From contig JANAVB010044018.1 in NCBI GenBank assembly GCA_029216955.1, positions 2,699,359-2,763,358 of the forward strand: a DNA stretch of 64,000 bases. The letters are read 5' to 3'. The position numbers and the translations under genes are program-made. The stretch's first letter is position 1. Every line of letters begins with the position of its first letter. The stretch comes from Iris pallida. Taxonomy: Eukaryota; Streptophyta; Magnoliopsida; Asparagales; Iridaceae. This document shows positions 51,840 through 64,000 of the stretch, piece by piece. The notes beneath the pieces are model-generated. The model saw only the letters and a list, made by a program, of their open reading frames with translations, did not search any database and was not told where the DNA came from.

Positions 51840-53157
51840 AACATAGTAGATATAGTGTAGTAAAGCGGCTAGTTCTTCATAGATAGAAAAGAGAAGTAAT
51901 GGAAGAGAGGAAAAATCTCGTGTTATTCAGAAGAGCAAGCAACCTTTGAATGAGTATGCTGCTAGATTTATATCCAAAGTCAAGTTTGTTAACATAGATA
52001 ACAACAATATCTAGAAGATAGGCATAACCATAGTTATTTGTCATTATAATATCTAGTAGTTATAACTAACTACAACACTTCCACTTGAGTGTGCACAACT
52101 CTATATATAATCTAAATCATCTTTAGGAATGATAAGCATCAATCCTCATGGATGATCAGCATCAGTCTTCAGAGTAATCAGCATCAGTCTTTAGGGAGTA
52201 TATTAATGCGAGTTTGTGGAGATATGGAAATGAGGTAGACTTCACCAAAATTTTGATTCGAAAAATCCAGTGAAAAAAATCGTAATTTAAGAAGAAAAAA
52301 AAAGTGAGTCAAAGTTGATACGTCTTCTAGACTTGAAAACATCTAGGGTTGCAAGCAACCCGATGTGGTTGCCTTTCTTTTTAGGGTGCTAAAAATCCAG
52401 TAGAAAAAATGTTCCTATATTAGAAAAAAGAGTACATTAAGGTTAAGTGAGTATGCTTCTTGATAGTCCCACTGATTTTGATATTATCCCAAACTACAGG
52501 TATTGTAATTTAGAGGACCTTTGTAATCTGATGCCAAAAACGATCTTCTAGAAAGTGGACTTTGACATGGACTTGGTGAACATGTCGACCAAGTTGTCCT
52601 AGAATCGGATCTGTTTTGACTTCAATTTTTTATTGTTGTTATTACTGATACAAGAAGGAAACTTTGGTATAATGTGCTTGGTATAATGTCCTTTGATGTA
52701 GAACTTCTTCATATAGTCAATGCATGCGGCATTGCCTTCAATTATTATCCTCGGGACATGATTGATAGAGAGAATCCACTCATCGTCCGAATATGCTCAA
52801 TTACAGCTCACAACCATATGCACTCTCGGATGACATCATGGAGGGTGATGAGCTTCGATTGATTTAAACAAGTAGCAACTATGGTTTGCTTTGTAGACTT
52901 CAAAGATATCGTTTTACCTCAAATGGTAAAGACAACCACTTTGAGATCGAGTTAGATAAATAAGTGGCATCGGCATAGTCGATAATGCGGGTATCATTCC
53001 CATGATCAAAGGGGTTTGATCCATTCCGGGATGCATTGGGATAGAATAAGCCCATGTTTGTAGTGCTCTTAATGTCATTATAGTGGTGGCATGTTGGCGC
53101 AGTACTAAATCTAGCCAAGAGATTCATAGCAAATGATGTCTGGTCTAGTACATTGAG
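51840..53157 (-). mobile_element. Copia remnant: 3' LTR piece and RT/RNase H fragment
   Basis: An LTR-like segment ends TACAACA at 52077 and is followed by CTTCCACTTGAG, the complement of a purine tract. The minus-strand text at 52900-53127 reads MNLLARFSTAPTCHHYNDIK and IDYADATYLS, the copia region between reverse transcriptase and RNase H. The rest is degraded. The left LTR boundary is a guess. Confidence 0.6.
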
Positions 53158-53166
53158 CTAAGAACA

Positions 53167-53410
53167 TGTAAACACCAAAATTTTAAATTTATTTGGCCTA
53201 AATAGTAATTTTTGGATTTTTATATTTTCAAAAAAAATATTTTTATTATTTATATATATGACCTTAGTCATGGTTAAGTTTTGAGATGCATGTTGACTAG
53301 AAATTATGGCATGGCTAGTGTAACCATGTGCCATGACTAGCATTTTAGCCATGGTAGGAATGACCTAGCCATATTTTTGTCCCTTGTATTTAAATAAGTC
53401 AAGTTCTGGT

Positions 53411-53413
<3 letters not shown>
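53167..53413 (+). mobile_element. 5' end of a Tekay-like LTR (diverged)
   Basis: It begins TGTAAACACC and continues with TTTTTATTATTTATAT.., resembling the first 100 bp of the solo LTR at 4800. The remainder appears to resume at 60353, after the nested copia. Confidence 0.4.
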
Positions 53414-53500
<87 letters not shown>

Positions 53501-53546
53501 CCTAGCCATATTTTTGTCCCTTGTATTTAAATAAGTCAAGTTCTGG

Positions 53547-53550
<4 letters not shown>
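53362..53550. repeat. 52-bp direct repeat copies separated by (TA)n(GT)n
   Basis: The text CCTAGCCATATTTTTGTCCC..GTTCTGG is present at 53362-53413 and 53499-53550 with TA and GT microsatellite between. A third copy lies at 60353-60404. Confidence 0.85.
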
Positions 53551-53615
<65 letters not shown>

Positions 53616-53616
<1 letters not shown>

Positions 53617-54095
53617 GTTAGATATTTATTGTACCATGTCGATTCATGAGATGAAGAACATAAATATAAATTAAATTACGGAAGCGTACCTGAATCCATT
53701 GTCTTTGCTTGACGGTTCTTGAAGCACACGTCTCTTTATGGGGTTTGATCTTCCAACCCGCTACGGCCCTTAATAACAAAGATGAAATCTTTGTTCCTCT
53801 CTTTATTGATGGAGATACAGAAGAGAATAGAGAAAACCCTCTCTTGGTGGCCGTATGAGTTGGGGACCATAACCCTAATGAATACACATATATATAGATA
53901 TGTGTGTTGTGATATTTCTAATTTAGCCCTCATCAAATTAGAATTATCTCCGGTATCTATACATTAATTCCATGACAATTATACCCTTAAGCCAATTTTC
54001 CAAATAGACCACTTTAATTTGGCTTAATTATTTAGATAGCTCAAACACAATTAATTTTACATGTGTGGCCCCATAATTATTGAATAATTCCAACA
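53616..54095 (-). repeat. 3' LTR of the degenerate copia
   Basis: On the plus strand it runs TGTTAGAT to TTCCAACA, 480 bp. It is followed by ATCTCCCACTGGG, the complement of the classic copia purine tract. Confidence 0.8.
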
Positions 54096-55690
54096 ATCTC
54101 CCACTGGGCCACATATGTAACCTTATAATTGTGTTAATCTTAGTGAGCTCATAAATTGTGTCATGACCCGCACCCTAGAGTTAGGGCACGAGAACGTAAC
54201 AACGTCCAGCCTACGCCGCAGTGTCGGCGGTAGAACGCTGTCTTAGGTCTCAATGCATCTAACAGTATAAGACTAAACAGTTTATACTCCTCGAATGGGG
54301 GTGACATAGCAGAATGTAAACTCAATCACATCTAAGGTAGAGCATATTGGAAGATAGATAAAACATGAAATCCAAAGAGATACAACAGATAGAAGTCTAA
54401 GTGTCTAAGATACATAAACTCAGAAATACATCTCAAATCTCAAATACAGTAATCCATAAATAAATACAACTCAAGACGACTGAAATAAGCTATAAGAAAC
54501 CCTAGCTATCTATGCAACCTCTACTGTCTCCTCTAGGCTAGCAAGCAACCTCCAGGCTATCTGTAAAATTTATCAACGGGTCCAGTCAGGACTGGAGCGA
54601 GCACAGTACATCTCAACAGATCATAGCAGGTTAGAAAATATAATCATGCAGTAAAGTAAGATACAGGATCTGAAGGAAATGCAGTATGTAAACAGAGAAA
54701 GAGAACTGTAATAGAAATATCTACTATAAGTAGAGAGCTAACAGTGGCTAGTGAGTCAGAGTACAATATAAACATGTGAATGACATAGGAGATTCTAGGA
54801 ACTATACTATGGAGTGATTCTGGGAACTGCACTACTTGGATATTATTCACATGTTTACTTCTACTCCCCCGTACCCCCAATCAATACACAAGGATCCAAC
54901 CAGGTTATGTTATGATTCCATGCAAAGGCCCACAAGGGGTGATACATGGATAGCCCATAAATGGATGATTCTGGAAATGCCCACAATGGGGTGATTCTGG
55001 GAATGCCCATAAATAGGGTGATTCTGGGAAGACTCTGTGGTCATGAGAGTACATGTCACAAGTGATCGAAGAACCGTAAAGCATAGTGATACACCATGTA
55101 AGTGAAACGCACAGAACATGTAGTATACGATGCTCCCTGAGGGGATAACATCTCAAGAATGGATCCATATAGTACTAATCCGTGTTACCAATGTGACAGC
55201 ATCAAAGTAAAGTAATCTAAAGCAGGAAAATAATTCTAACAGGATATGAAATGATCAGAGAATGTACTCGCCTGGTATCCTGAATGTCCGAAGAGAATAT
55301 ACTGTCCGAGGAGTGGTGTCTGTCTCCTATAGAACAGTACAAGTCACAACAAGTCTAAAATAAGGAAATAGACTGCTACAATGCATCTACATGAAGTTTG
55401 GGGTCAATCTAGGCTAAAGTCAACTTTTGGTCAACTCTAGTCAACTAGACTAGTCAAACTAGGTCAAACCTAAACCAAACAAGTCTATACTAGTCTATTC
55501 TAGGCCTAATCAAGACTAAACAAGTCTAACTAAACTCTCACTAGGCAAACAGACACACCATAGGCTAAGAGCCCTTGGCTATAGGCTATATCATGCCTAA
55601 GCCAAACCACAAACACATATACACATAACAATATATATATCTAATATATTGTAGTACACTCATAACATATAGGCTACCTATATGTACATC

Positions 55691-55753
<63 letters not shown>

Positions 55754-56095
55754 TCACTATTCACATATTCATATACATAGATATATATAGGAAAGCTATA
55801 TATATAGGCACATACATATATATAGAGAGAGAAAGAGAGGTAAAAGAGTAAGTGAGTATGTGTGTGTTTGGCATGTGTGTGAAAGGATATGTGTTAATAT
55901 TCTAAAACATGACAATTATACCCTTAAGCCAATTTTCCAAATAGACCACTTTAATTTGGCTTAATTATTTAGATTGCTCAAACACAATTAATTTTACATG
56001 TGTGGCCCCATAATTATTGAATAATTCCAACAATCTTCCACTGGGCCACATATGTAACCTTATAATTGTGTTAATCTTAGTGAGCTCATAAATTG
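53971..56095. repeat. 188-bp direct repeats flanking the truncated gypsy LTR
   Basis: Copies at 53971-54158 and 55908-56095 differ at about two bases. Both end CATAAATTG. They span part of the copia 3' LTR plus the adjacent internal sequence, so they are not the element's two LTRs. Confidence 0.9.
54159..55907 (-). mobile_element. Truncated Tekay-like LTR, same family as the 4800-9194 solo LTR
   Basis: The left end TGTCATGACCCGCACCC is the complement of the solo LTR 3' end, and similarity runs through the TGTCACC..CATTCGGAG-like and W-box-rich segments. The far (5') end is missing: the sequence stops within the CT/CA microsatellite region. A (TA)n of about 57 bp lies at 55694-55750. Confidence 0.8.
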
Positions 56096-56469
56096 CTATC
56101 TTAATCCTTAGGGTATATCTGGACAATCTCGTCCATTAACCATATCAACATAGGATCAAAGCGGCCTTCGTCACATATAGCGTAACTAAACCATCAATGG
56201 TCATATATACCAATATAGCTAAACGACATAGATTAATCATGGATGCGTAGCATAAAAATTACACGCAATGTGATCAATACATGTCTATTTCCAACTGGTC
56301 CTCCTTAACTTTAATAAGATCAATACTTTAACATAATGAAAACAGAATAAACTGAATTTCCATATATCTGATCAGATAAATATCCAAAATACTTTAATAC
56401 ATAAATGTGTCCAAAACCAAATAGCACCCAAATACATAAAATACAAACTCCTACTATATTGTCATATTC

Positions 56470-57600
56470 TTAATTAATACCCATATGAGCAGTATGCTCA
56501 TGAAAGACCCTAGGTGATAATGCTTTTGTGAGTGGATCCACTAACATGGAGTTTGTCCTAATGTGCTATATGGACACTATAACCATTCTGAATTCTTTCC
56601 TTCACAACTAGAAACTTTATGTCAATATCCTTTGACTTATACAAGTTTATGTTGTTATTGGAATACAGTACTGCTGATTTATTGTCACATCATAATTTCA
56701 TGTGGTCTTTCAATACCGTACTGTAGGTGCAGCCTTGTGATAATTTTGCAACCATATTTCCTGAATAGATAACCCACAACATGTTTATAAACCTTATTTT
56801 TATGATGGAAGAAATTACGAGTGCATGTTTGACACTCATCCAAAATATACCTCCATTAGTCAGCATAACCTGATGTGCATCTCCTGCTGTGTTGGCATCC
56901 AGCAAAATTGGAGTCGGAATACCTTATGATCTCCGGAATTATCCGATCTCCTACAAAGAGCATATAATTTCTTGTTCTCTATTAATTACTTAAGTAGTTT
57001 GGCTGCTATCCAATGATCCATCCATATTTGCTTAAATATCTGCCTAACATCCTAATATGTACGCAATATCCTGACGCGTACATACTTGAGCATACATTAG
57101 ACTCCCTACAACTGATCATGAAGGAAAAATCTATTGTATTTTTTTAATTTTAAGGCTAACCTTAGGGCACTTATTTGAGACCGAATTTGTCTCCTTTAAC
57201 GAGAGGTGTCACCTGGTTTGCATTAAATACTTTAATCAATGTACAAAACCAGAAAATTATTTCTACTCCTACTGAACTTGTGATACACACAATCTTCAAT
57301 AGTGTTCATCTCAAAACCAAACGAGATAGTCACTTGTTAAAACTCAAAGTATCTTTGATGAGAAGCCTGCTTGAGTTCATAAATAGATTCTGTCAGTTTG
57401 TGAACCATATTCTTTGGGTCTTCTGACACAAAGTTTTCTGGTTGCACTATATAAATTATTTCGTCAATGTTACCATTGAGAAATACCGTTTTGACATCTA
57501 TTTGATGTAACTCAATATTAAAATGTACAACAAGTACTATGATTGGTTTAAAAGAGTCTTTCAAAGAAACCAAAGAGAAAGTCTCATTAAAAAACAATTT
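56470..57600 (-). pseudogene. Copia RNase H and reverse transcriptase fragments
   Basis: The minus-strand frame 57337-57597 reads FSLVSLKDSFKPIIVLVVHF, LHQIDVKTVFLNGNIDE and YIVQPENF, a diagnostic copia reverse transcriptase block. Downstream text around 56690 corresponds to the RNase H DNKSAV region, and 56480-56560 to its C-terminus. The catalytic YVDD block is not readable. Confidence 0.8.
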
Positions 57601-58168
57601 CTTCCTCTTCTCTTGAGGTTGTTGAGTTTGTTCCTCAGAAACAATTACCTTATCTTGAATGGGGTGCCGCTACGTTGTCGTTGTTAAGGTATCTCAACAA
57701 CGACTTATAGAGGTAATTCGACATTGTCTTATTGAGACTCCGAATTCACTTCTTGATCATGACATGTATAGAATACTGCACATCGTCAAAAGTGATAGTA
57801 GGAATCGTAATTGATTCCTTCTCAAAGACAATGATCCCTCCAAACTCAACATCCTCAAAAAAATTATATTACACTTCTCGTCTCAAAAAAATATTCTTAG
57901 TGTGGGACCGTATAATTATTAACCCCTTGATCTGTAGCATAACCAATAAAGTAGCTGCTTATAATTTAACTTTGGTCTGTATTTTCTTTACACATTAATA
58001 TAGACATTAAAATCTATAAAGTCAATAAAATCCAAATCTCATCAGACACAAGTCGTTCAACTCTATTTCTAGAGATGTGACCTAATCGCTTACGTCATAA
58101 TGAGGCTAAATTTTTATTATTGTTAATTTTGTGTTTAGTACCACATGACTCCACTTGCAAGGTTTCAT

Positions 58169-58480
58169 TTAAGCTGCAATAGTTTCAACTGAATATAGGC
58201 GATCATAAATCTTAAAGGAACCGTTACCAATAATATTTGGATTTAAAGATAGACAAAACTTATTATTTCCAAATGAACAATAATAACCATATTTGTCCAT
58301 TAAGAAAACTGAAACTGAATTTCGTCTAAATGACGGTACAATAAAAGTGTCTATCAAATCCAAATAATAATCGGTTCCTAAAAATATCCTAAAATGTCCT
58401 ATTGCTTTCACTTCTACCGATTTGCCGTCACCCACATAGATGTATCTTTCACCATCAATTGGCTTCGGTAGCTCAGACAA
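58169..58480 (-). pseudogene. Copia protease-region fragment
   Basis: The minus-strand frame reads YIYVGDGKSVEVKAIGHF and LDLIDTFIVPSFRRN..VS, typical of the copia segment just after the protease active site. The active-site DSG text itself is not found. Confidence 0.75.
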
Positions 58481-58519
58481 CCTTGTCTATAAACACTAAT
58501 GTGGGCAGTAACACCAGAA

Positions 58520-59756
58520 TCTAATCACCACGTGTTTTTAGGTACTAAATCTAAATTAACCTCAAAACAAACTAAATTTAGAAATGTACTTTTCTTTATA
58601 CGTCATGCGTGTTACTTTGTACATTTCTTCCTTATGTGTCTTGTCTTATCACAAAAGAACAACCCTTAGTTTTATATTGTTGTTTCTTTTGACCTGGACC
58701 CTTAGCAGCTACTTTATTCATTTCTTTTTGCCCTTAAAGTTTATCCCATTAAACATTAAAATTAAAATCTTATTGGCAGATATTTTAACAACATTAACTG
58801 TAAAGAGAATAAAGCAACAAAAAATAAACATGCTCTAACAAATAACCAAAGCATAAAATATAGTCAAACAAATTCAAATAATGGTGAACCCCATCTCAAG
58901 ATACCTAGCACATCATTAATATCAAGTCTTTGGACAGTGATATTAACTGCAAGTGGTATTCTTGGTATAATGATCAAGCATTGACAATAAGTCATGTCAA
59001 ATAATAAGCCTATCTTTGGCTCGGGTTATTATTCACATGTAAACCGTATAATTGTCACACATTTATCACCACAAGTATGTGTGCAATTCGGCCAAGTATT
59101 AACCTTCCTTTGGGCCGGCTAATACTCGCATGAATTTACACACACAAACATCTAACATCCCTCATAGACTATCTACGCAAGAGAGGTCACTTTGGCAACA
59201 TCTTGTTTCAACGAGTCTGTTTAGAATATTAGACAACTATTACTAGTCACAAAAGGCAAACAAATTTGAATGTTGACTAAATTTTACAAATCGGATTATG
59301 TCCAAAATCATTTGTACATGCATATTTATAAGATTATTAATTCAAATAAAGTAATCAAAAGCATAAGCATGATTTTTAGTTTGACAAAACTGGATATTAT
59401 CAACATAACAAATATTCATGTGATAATATATTGAAAATATGCATCCATAGCTAGAAAAACATAGACATTTAGCTGAATGGAATAATTCCAAAACATATAT
59501 CCAAACTGAGCATATGATATAATTCAATCCATATTATTCAATTATATCAAGATATCCAAACAGAGCATATTTTGTCTTAATTGAGCATTAACTAGAAGGA
59601 ATAAATCTAAAATATCACATAAAGAAATTTGACCAAATTAATAAATACGTAGGGTTGACTCTAGACAACCCCTCTTCTTCTTTCTAGACATAAGTCGGTC
59701 AGTATACTTGTCCATTTTCTTATAAATTAATGAGAAAGACCTAAAAGAAATATTCT
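58520..59756 (-). other. Degraded 5' internal region of the copia element
   Basis: AT-rich text with no clear gag. The block around 58860-59240 has no recognised coding potential. Confidence 0.4.

Positions 59757-60299
<543 letters not shown>

Positions 60300-60352
<53 letters not shown>
60300..60352. repeat. (TA)n at the right edge of the copia
   Basis: A pure TA run between the LTR end and the third 52-bp repeat copy. Confidence 0.95.
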
Positions 60353-60355
<3 letters not shown>

Positions 60356-60756
60356 CTAGCCATATTTTTGTCCCTTGTATTTAAATAAGTCATGTTCTGG
60401 TCAACATATTATTTTGCTCTTTTGAGTATGATGTAAATGAGATGAGGTGAGGCAGATAAAGGTGGAGTGTTTTGTAAGCCTGATTATTTTCCTCTTTTGA
60501 AATAAATTACCCTATTTCAAAAAAATTCAGATTTTAAGATTGATATTTATATATAAATATAGTGATTTCTATATATAGAACTATTTGAATAAATCCTTAA
60601 CCTTATCTAACCACCTTTCCTAACTAACTAACAACCAATCTTAAACTCTACCCAACCTAGGAAACCTTCAATTTTTGTCCAAATAATAGCCCCCTTAGTT
60701 GGCCAAACCTATAAGGATGGAAACCAATTCTATTTACATATATATGCTCCTAAAGC

Positions 60757-60858
<102 letters not shown>

Positions 60859-61211
60859 TAGTCTACATGTACGTGCTTTGTACGTATTTTAATTAGAATA
60901 TCATAAGGTCAGCTGTCGTCTTTCAGACTTTTTCAGGTGACTATTCATGTGTGTGATTTCTTTTTACAATGCCAAGAAATTATAAGTAGGAATTTTGTTT
61001 TTTTTTAAATTTTCTATTGAGAATAATAATCTTTGAAAAATGGTAAGGACAGAAAAATTTATTACCATTGGAACATGAAGAGTTGTATAGAAAAAGAAAA
61101 ATTCATAGCATGCAAACATTATTATTTTGACTTTAAACATAAATGACATGCAAGTCTATATAAAATACTCGAGGGTATTTTGGGAATCCAAAAGTTTCAC
61201 CATCAAGTTTT

Positions 61212-61512
<301 letters not shown>

Positions 61513-62661
61513 ACTACCCAAAACCCTAACTTTAAACCCTTGATTTCCACTCCTTCTTTCTTGGTCGGTCCTATCATCCCTTTTTCTTCAAAAATCAGCA
61601 TCCCCAAGCCCGCATACACCATCTACCATCATCTTCTTCATCAAAAACCTTCTCCTCCAATCCAAAGTCATTTTTTCCACCATCCTTTCATCAATCTCCA
61701 CCAAAACTTCATAAAAACTTCACTTTGCCATCAAACCCATCCAAGCACCATTGCCATCATCTTCAACCCATCAATAAGGGGATAGCAAGCAAAGCAAAGT
61801 AAGGAGTGGTGTTCTTGGACAAGAAGGAGCACCAACAACCCATCTTTTGGATGCTTTCGGTAAAAATCCTAACTTTTTCATCTTAAATTTCTATTATATA
61901 AATTTTGTAGAAATCTGAGAATTAATATTCTAAAATCAATATTTTGACATCTTTTATGCCATATTATCATCCATATAGATTATAGGTTAAATTGTTGAAA
62001 GTTCGGAATACGATAGGACTAGTTAGAGCCTTTTCGGTGTGAATTTTTGAGCGATAGAATTTCTTAAAACTGAATTTATTTGTGTTTTATTACTTTCAAA
62101 GACATATTTTAAAATTTCCATATCTGAACCCTATAAATATGAGCCAACAGATTAGGTTTTCGGCTAAATTGTCGACAATAAATGGCTCATAAAGAGGGAC
62201 TAATTTGGTAAATAAATAAGGTATTATTTTCTGAGTTATAATCAAATTAATTATGTTTTTATATGTTATTACATATATATAGGTCATAACAAAGATTTGG
62301 TAAAGTTCCGGACAAGTTTCGGGCAAGACTAGTTGGTATTAAATAGACATAACCATGAGTTGTACCAAAAATTCTAAATATGGAATTCACAAGTTAAATT
62401 CAATATAAATAAACATCATGATATGATTTCTAGGCGATTTGTGTGTTTTTCCTTTATTTGGGGACTTAACCTTGAATTTTGGAAGTCAAAACTATAAAAC
62501 TAGGTCTAAAAATCCTAGAAGCAGGTATACTTGTCATTTAGGAACCCATGTGTACCATATGTAACTAAATGCTAAAATAATTCTTTTATTTGTGTGTGAA
62601 CTCTTGGTAGATTTTGGTATTACAAATTAAGCATTAACTTGGACAACCGGCAAGTAGACCA

Positions 62662-63736
62662 TGTAGGACCATTCAGCACCTCTAGGGGGGTGAATAGGGT
62701 GTGTGTGTGTGCAGCGAAAAATAATCACCAATTTAAATTTTTAAACTATGGCAGTAAATAAGAGACAGTAAATATAAAGCAAGAGATAGAGAGATCAAAC
62801 TCAGTGACACAACGATGTATACTGATATCCCTCTGAGAGGACTAATCCAGTCTCGAGTACTCTTGCTCGATGTTAATCCACTAAGGCACAAGCTAAGTGA
62901 GAGCTTGCAGTCTCTTACAACACCGTACTTAGTGACAAGTGCACGACCAACTTCACAACACCGTGCTTGGTGACGAGCGCACGACCGGGTCCACAACAAG
63001 GATAATTGTTGTACTTGGAACAACCTTTTTACAACTCTTGAACACCAAAAGACTCTAGATTGAAGTAGATATTACTGGCTTTTGGCTAAGGAGAGTATAG
63101 GTGTGATTTGAAAGCTTTTGATCGATTGAAAATACTTATTGAATAGAGAAGAGAAGATGAAGAATGAATGAGTGATTTGAAATGAAAAACTCTCTCCTAT
63201 TTATAGGTGTTTTCTGGGACTGAACTCGGGCAGAGTTCTGGCAGAGTTCTGATGCAAAGATTTCGCATATGTACGTTACATGCAGATTTGGAGGCAACGG
63301 ATATTTGAATTCAAACTGACCGGACTCGGGTCGAACTCGGTTTTGAGTTTTGTCTAGGAGAATTTCGAAAATATTTGTCAAATTCTGTTGCAAAAATAAT
63401 TTTAAACTTTTGGAAAAAATGAAATGGGAATAGGTAGACTTTTTAGAAATGTGAACTGAGATAAACCTAAGCCAGTATTACCTAGTCGATCTTACAATTT
63501 AAAATCCTAGACTCAATAAAGATAAAATACATAATAAATTGTAAAAAGACTTGGACTGGATCCCATTGAGAGTAATCTTCAGATTGATGATTTATATGCT
63601 TGATGGTGCAGTACGACGCTCGTTGATATTGATTTCACGTGTCCTGAAATAATTAGCAGCAGTTCGTATATTTTGTGTATTGACTTAAGTTCATGTCGAT
63701 TATCAAAATCGGGTGTGACCATGGAATGGGCCAACA
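62662..63736 (-). repeat. 3' LTR of a SIRE/Maximus-like copia element
   Basis: On the plus strand it runs from TGTAGGACC to GGGCCAACA, 1075 bp. The left end carries the CACCTCTAGGGGGGTGAATAG signature seen in plant SIRE LTRs. The right end is followed by ATCTCCCCCATTTTGATAATTG, the complement of the SIRE purine tract. The element continues beyond the window. Confidence 0.75.
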
Positions 63737-64000
63737 ATCTCCCCCATTTTGATAATTGACAAACTTGAGTCTATACCAAAATATATCAAAAAAATAGAAC
63801 AAATAAAATGTACCTGTTATTTGTAATGGGTTGGATTGTATGCTTTGGATTGTGGTATATACTCTTTCTTCCCCTTTGTCAATATAAAAATGGCTTTGGC
63901 TCCCCCATAATGTGTGAAGCCAACAATTTATAAGAAAACAGACAAAGTAAAGCTAGAGATAACCAAATAACACAAAGTGCATAAAAAGATAACTAGTACT
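63737..64000 (-). mobile_element. Internal 3' region of the SIRE-like copia, cut by the window edge
   Basis: It follows the polypurine tract complement. No coding block is readable within the 264 bp present. Confidence 0.55.

Overview
This is a plant nuclear window, almost certainly from a flowering plant. The one host gene is split into short exons with GT..AG introns. The rest is mostly plant-type retrotransposons: L1-clade LINEs with DUF4283 and CCHC ORF1 proteins and a zf-RVT C-terminus, Ty1/copia, and a Ty3/gypsy chromovirus of Tekay type. Long (TA)n microsatellites are everywhere. The N-terminal wording of the host protein suggests a monocot, but this is a weak inference.

Host gene: NADH-cytochrome b5 reductase (CBR1-like), minus strand, start codon at 38715. 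Six exons (38610-38715, 27538-27679, 27333-27423, 27010-27087, 18834-18914, 18608-18697) join in frame to 196 codons with consensus splice sites. The last roughly 80 codons are not in the window and should lie beyond base 1. So most of 1-38715 is one gene whose introns are swollen by transposons: intron 1 is about 10.9 kb, intron 4 about 8.1 kb, and intron 6 at least 18.6 kb.

Layout. 258-17962 (inside intron 6) is a cluster of retroposons separated only by (TA)n: LINE-1(+), LINE-2(+), a very short tRNA-like SINE(-), and an ORF1-only LINE derivative(-). LINE-1 is split by a 4.4-kb solo LTR (4800-9194, target duplication GTCTC). Intron 4 holds a degenerate minus-strand copia (20848 to about 26480) that itself carries a foldback element. 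Intron 1 holds a plus-strand copia (28361-32992) with a 281-bp host+LTR tandem duplication at its 5' end, a second SINE type (34124-34370), a 5'-truncated LINE-3(-) (34397-37275) and a second copy of the short SINE (37360-37452). Upstream of the gene are a hAT-type MITE (38880-39487), a Mutator-like element with a perfect 9-bp target duplication (39707-51579) interrupted by a young gypsy/Tekay element (39935-51168), copia remnants (51840-53157 and 53616-60299), pieces of Tekay-like LTRs, and the 3' LTR of a SIRE/Maximus-like copia (62662-63736) that runs off the right edge.

Most unusual: LINEs, a LINE-derived ORF1-only element and a tRNA-derived SINE are bounded by (TA)n, even where a 5' truncation falls mid-gene, and they share a short 3' tail (consensus near AATTTACCnTTTTTCCA followed by A/TA repeats). 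This looks like an autonomous LINE with two kinds of non-autonomous partners, all inserting into or generating TA microsatellites. ORF1 and ORF2 abut as TAATG or TAGATG, suggesting coupled translation. None of the transposon coding regions is fully intact. No prokaryotic features, CRISPR arrays or stand-alone tRNA/rRNA genes were seen.
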